Source: Norana najaformis
Taxonomy: Eukaryota > Annelida > Clitellata > Crassiclitellata > Hormogastridae
Reading direction: 5' to 3'
Assembly: GCA_964023275.1 (NCBI GenBank)
Contig: OZ029914.1
Span: 39,969,924 to 40,033,923 of the forward strand
DNA length: 64,000 nucleotides
The notes under the pieces are model-generated. The model had not been told where the DNA came from. It ran no database searches and saw only the letters and a program-made list of their open reading frames with translations. Below, in pieces: positions 62,001 to 64,000 of this stretch; positions within the stretch are counted from its first letter, which is position 1; each line of letters starts with the position of its first letter. A program made the position numbers and the translations under genes.

Positions 62001-64000
62001 AAATGTGTTGTCCAATTTCAGTACATTGATTGCAGGATCGAATGGTGAAGAAATGATGGAAGTAAGCATATTAAATGCCACCTCATTGCGACGAATAAAA
62101 TACTTCATTCTTTTCGCTATCAGTACCTGACGTTAAAACATTTGCGGATTCAGCGTTGGTTGACTTACTTTCTACTTTGAATGTGATGTCAGCATAAGAT
62201 TCTGATATATAATTTTGGGCTTTACATCGGAAAACATAGGGTTCTTCGCGTATCATCGAGTGAACGATTTCAATTTTCGATCCCATTCGACTGTAAACGA
62301 TTTCATTATTAGTCCACGTGTATTCAGGTTCAGGGTTTCCCACTGCAGAACACGTCAAATGGTCGCCAGGATGTAAAGTGTCACTTGCTGGATTTATTGA
62401 CACGTCTCTCGGACCATCTTAAAAGACAACCATCTCAATAAACGAAAATTGTTAAGCTCTATTAAGTTTTCTAATCACGCATTATATCATTAAGATTGAG
62501 TCAGATATAAATTTAATGGTGAAAATCAGGCCAAAGTCTGAAGTATCGTTTTTGCTGATTTTTAATTTATACAATATTTTAAAAATATTTTATATTTCAC
62601 GAGTTCATTGTTTTAACTAAATTAAGACCTATAGATTTTCTATACTTCAGCAGTACTCTCTAAAATTATGGAAATCAAACTCACACAGTACGCTGATTTT
62701 GGGCGATTTACACGAGTGATTGTAATCCGGTGTGTTTTTGCTCACTTTCTTCTTAACCAAAGCGTCGCTGTAGTTAAAATAAGTATTGCACGCAAAGCTG
62801 ATATGGTTATGATATGGTTTGGCTAAAATTCGAAGAGAAACAGTCAGGTTTGTGTAATTTTGCGACTCGGTAACATCAACCGAAATGCTATCGTTATTGC
62901 TTTTCTCTTGACCAAGAAATCCAAGTTGTGTCCATTCCATGACTGGTCTCCAAAATCCGCCATATGTAACACTACACTGTAGCTGTACATATTCGTTTTC
63001 CATCACCGTGACATTTTCCACGTTGCAAGTAGGATCCGAAGCTGTGATAATATGAAAATCAAATTCCATAATTATATGCTAGCTCCATAGACAATCTATG
63101 TTATCATGCAAGTTATTAGGCTAATAGGGCTGTGAACATTTGATTCGGCCAATCCGGGACACCCGCATAGTCACTCGATTTGCCAGTACCAGTTTACCCT
63201 GTCCACATCACTGTATGTAACGAATGTTGCCTCAGCCTAACGTAGGATCTACTGCAAATAGTCGTAAAAAATTACAGTCAAATGATTTTACTCAAATCAT
63301 CAACAGACAAGTGGCCTATATATAAAATTTGAATCAGTTTCAAGAGCAAAACATTTATTAAATTCCAGTAACGTACCAGGCTTCAGGGCCTAGCACCAGT
63401 GAAGTTCGTATAAACATGCATGATGCATGCAAATTGCAGATGTCATTTATTGGGTCTACTATCCTAACTACCCTCTATGGTCACTCTGTAAAACTTATTT
63501 ACGGCCGGCTGTTCGAGTCAAGTGTGCGAAAAGAACAACATTTTGTGAATTGGATATTTACATCAAGTTCTGGGACAATTTGGGATCAATCCGGGATACG
63601 GGACGCACAAGGCCGATATCGGGACTGTCCAGGCGAATCCGGGACGGTTGGCAGCCCTATAGGCTAGGCTTGTCAGTCATTAGAAGAAAGCATTTTATTC
63701 TAGCATTATATGAAGCAATTAATCACGATTATAATTCATCACTTAAGTAGCACCGTCGTAGGTAGGTAGTATAACAACATAGAGTGAGGAAAATAACCCG
63801 TGGAGGCAATACCTTTAGAAATCTTAATAGAAAGTTTTCTGCAGCGTGGTTTTCGTGCTTGAAGAATCATTCCGCTATGGTACACACATGACCGCAGCAA
63901 TGCAGCGATAGGACATCTTTATATCTTACAACCTACTCATTTACTGAGCCAGAGAGAATTAAGGGCTGACTGGGCGCCAGTTGGCTACGAACGGTCACTT
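59020..64000 (-). CDS. Gene D (5' end beyond window): Ig-domain receptor with YVNL tail
   Basis: Four exons are visible on the minus strand: 63041-62685 (Ig domain 2), 62417-62169 (I-set-like domain 3), 61339-61241 (TM) and 59138-59020 (tail with GEYVNLLEIG). Lengths and phases equal those of gene B. By alignment with B, the domain 1 exon should lie roughly 0.3 kb past base 64000, and the signal-peptide exon further on. Domain 2 keeps the core MEW Trp that B lost, but has TWKSPK changed to SCKSPK near its end. Exons 4-6 and the spacer downstream are nearly identical to B, whereas exon 3 is about 12% different. Intron 2 contains a 0.54 kb MITE-like insertion (63124-63659) that is absent from A, B and C. 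The end at 64000 is the window edge, not a gene boundary. Confidence 0.85.
59455..59610. repeat. R1 repeat family, copy 6 (in gene D intron 5)
   Basis: Near-identical to copy 4 at 29697-29855, with a single 3' unit. Confidence 0.6.
60360..60580. repeat. CATA-type microsatellite in gene D intron 5
   Basis: Colinear with 30610-30835, with small repeat-number differences. Confidence 0.75.
60590..61040 (+). repeat. Retroelement-like block with GCGCTATATAAA tail in gene D intron 5
   Basis: Near-identical to 30835-31290, with the tail CTTGAAGGGGCGCTATATAA. Confidence 0.5.
63124..63659. mobile_element. MITE-like DNA transposon in gene D intron 2
   Basis: A 536-bp insertion relative to gene B intron 2 (joined at about 33362). 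It has short imperfect terminal inverted repeats (TAGGGCTG...CAGCCCTA, with CCGGGAC-rich subterminal parts) and is flanked by direct repeats TAGGCTA at 63117-63123 and 63660-63666. A 7-8 bp target duplication and small size suggest a non-autonomous hAT-like element. No transposase is encoded. Confidence 0.6.

Larger units (their letters stand above)
51559..62495. repeat. Segmental duplication tract, copy 2 (partner 21783-32730)
   Basis: Direct-orientation partner of 21783-32730. It spans exon 7 of E2, the spacer and exons 6-4 of gene D. Small indels exist, for example the missing segment near 54610 relative to 24830. The high similarity implies a recent duplication or continuing gene conversion. 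Confidence 0.8.

Noticed and set aside
5327-63041. Assignment to named families (Hydractinia Alr, amphioxus VCBP, FREP, variable-lymphocyte-type receptors)
   Set aside because: The architecture resembles Alr in outline, but no diagnostic sequence was recognised. No chitin-binding, fibrinogen or leucine-rich repeat domain is present.

Overview
The window is intron-rich animal DNA, AT-rich, with short introns (mostly 0.2-1 kb), many retrotransposon 3' ends and microsatellites. The taxon cannot be fixed from sequence alone. The frequent TAGGCCTA palindromes, the L2/CR1-like retroelement tails (GCGCTATAYAAATTT followed by GATTAC repeats) and the immunoglobulin-type genes suggest a marine invertebrate, possibly an echinoderm or other invertebrate deuterostome (low confidence).

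The window is a tandem array of six genes for type I membrane receptors. Each encodes a signal peptide, three immunoglobulin (Ig) domains, one transmembrane (TM) helix and a cytoplasmic tail, with one exon per domain and almost all introns in phase 1. There are two families. Family M lies on the minus strand: gene A (5327-11673), gene B (29262-34876), gene C (39100-43561) and gene D (59020 to beyond the right edge). Family P lies on the plus strand: E1 (18571-22239) and E2 (48318-52015). A/E1 and C/E2 are head-to-head pairs with TATA boxes about 110-130 bp upstream of each ATG.

The array is built from long direct duplications. Base 1 corresponds to 24234 and to 54010, giving steps of 24.2 and 29.8 kb. 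Unit 2 is longer because it holds two family M genes, B and C. Two tracts are almost identical between units: 15131-18890 with 44894-48640, and 21783-32730 with 51559-62495. They stop at the receptor ectodomain exons, which differ by roughly 10-15%.

Genes A, B and D share a short tail with one YVEL/YVNL tyrosine motif. Gene C carries an A-like ectodomain on a different TM exon and an 80-residue tail with three YxxI/L motifs, two of them strict ITIMs. The homology between C and the others stops within a few bases of the exon 4 splice donor. The locus therefore looks like a diversifying paired-receptor cluster of the kind used in allorecognition or innate immunity. The function is inferred.

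The intergenic spacers hold LINE/SINE fragments, a VNTR-bearing repeat family (R1), microsatellites, a fossil solo LTR in intron 1 of A and C, and a MITE-like insertion in gene D. No functional tRNA, rRNA or CRISPR array was seen.
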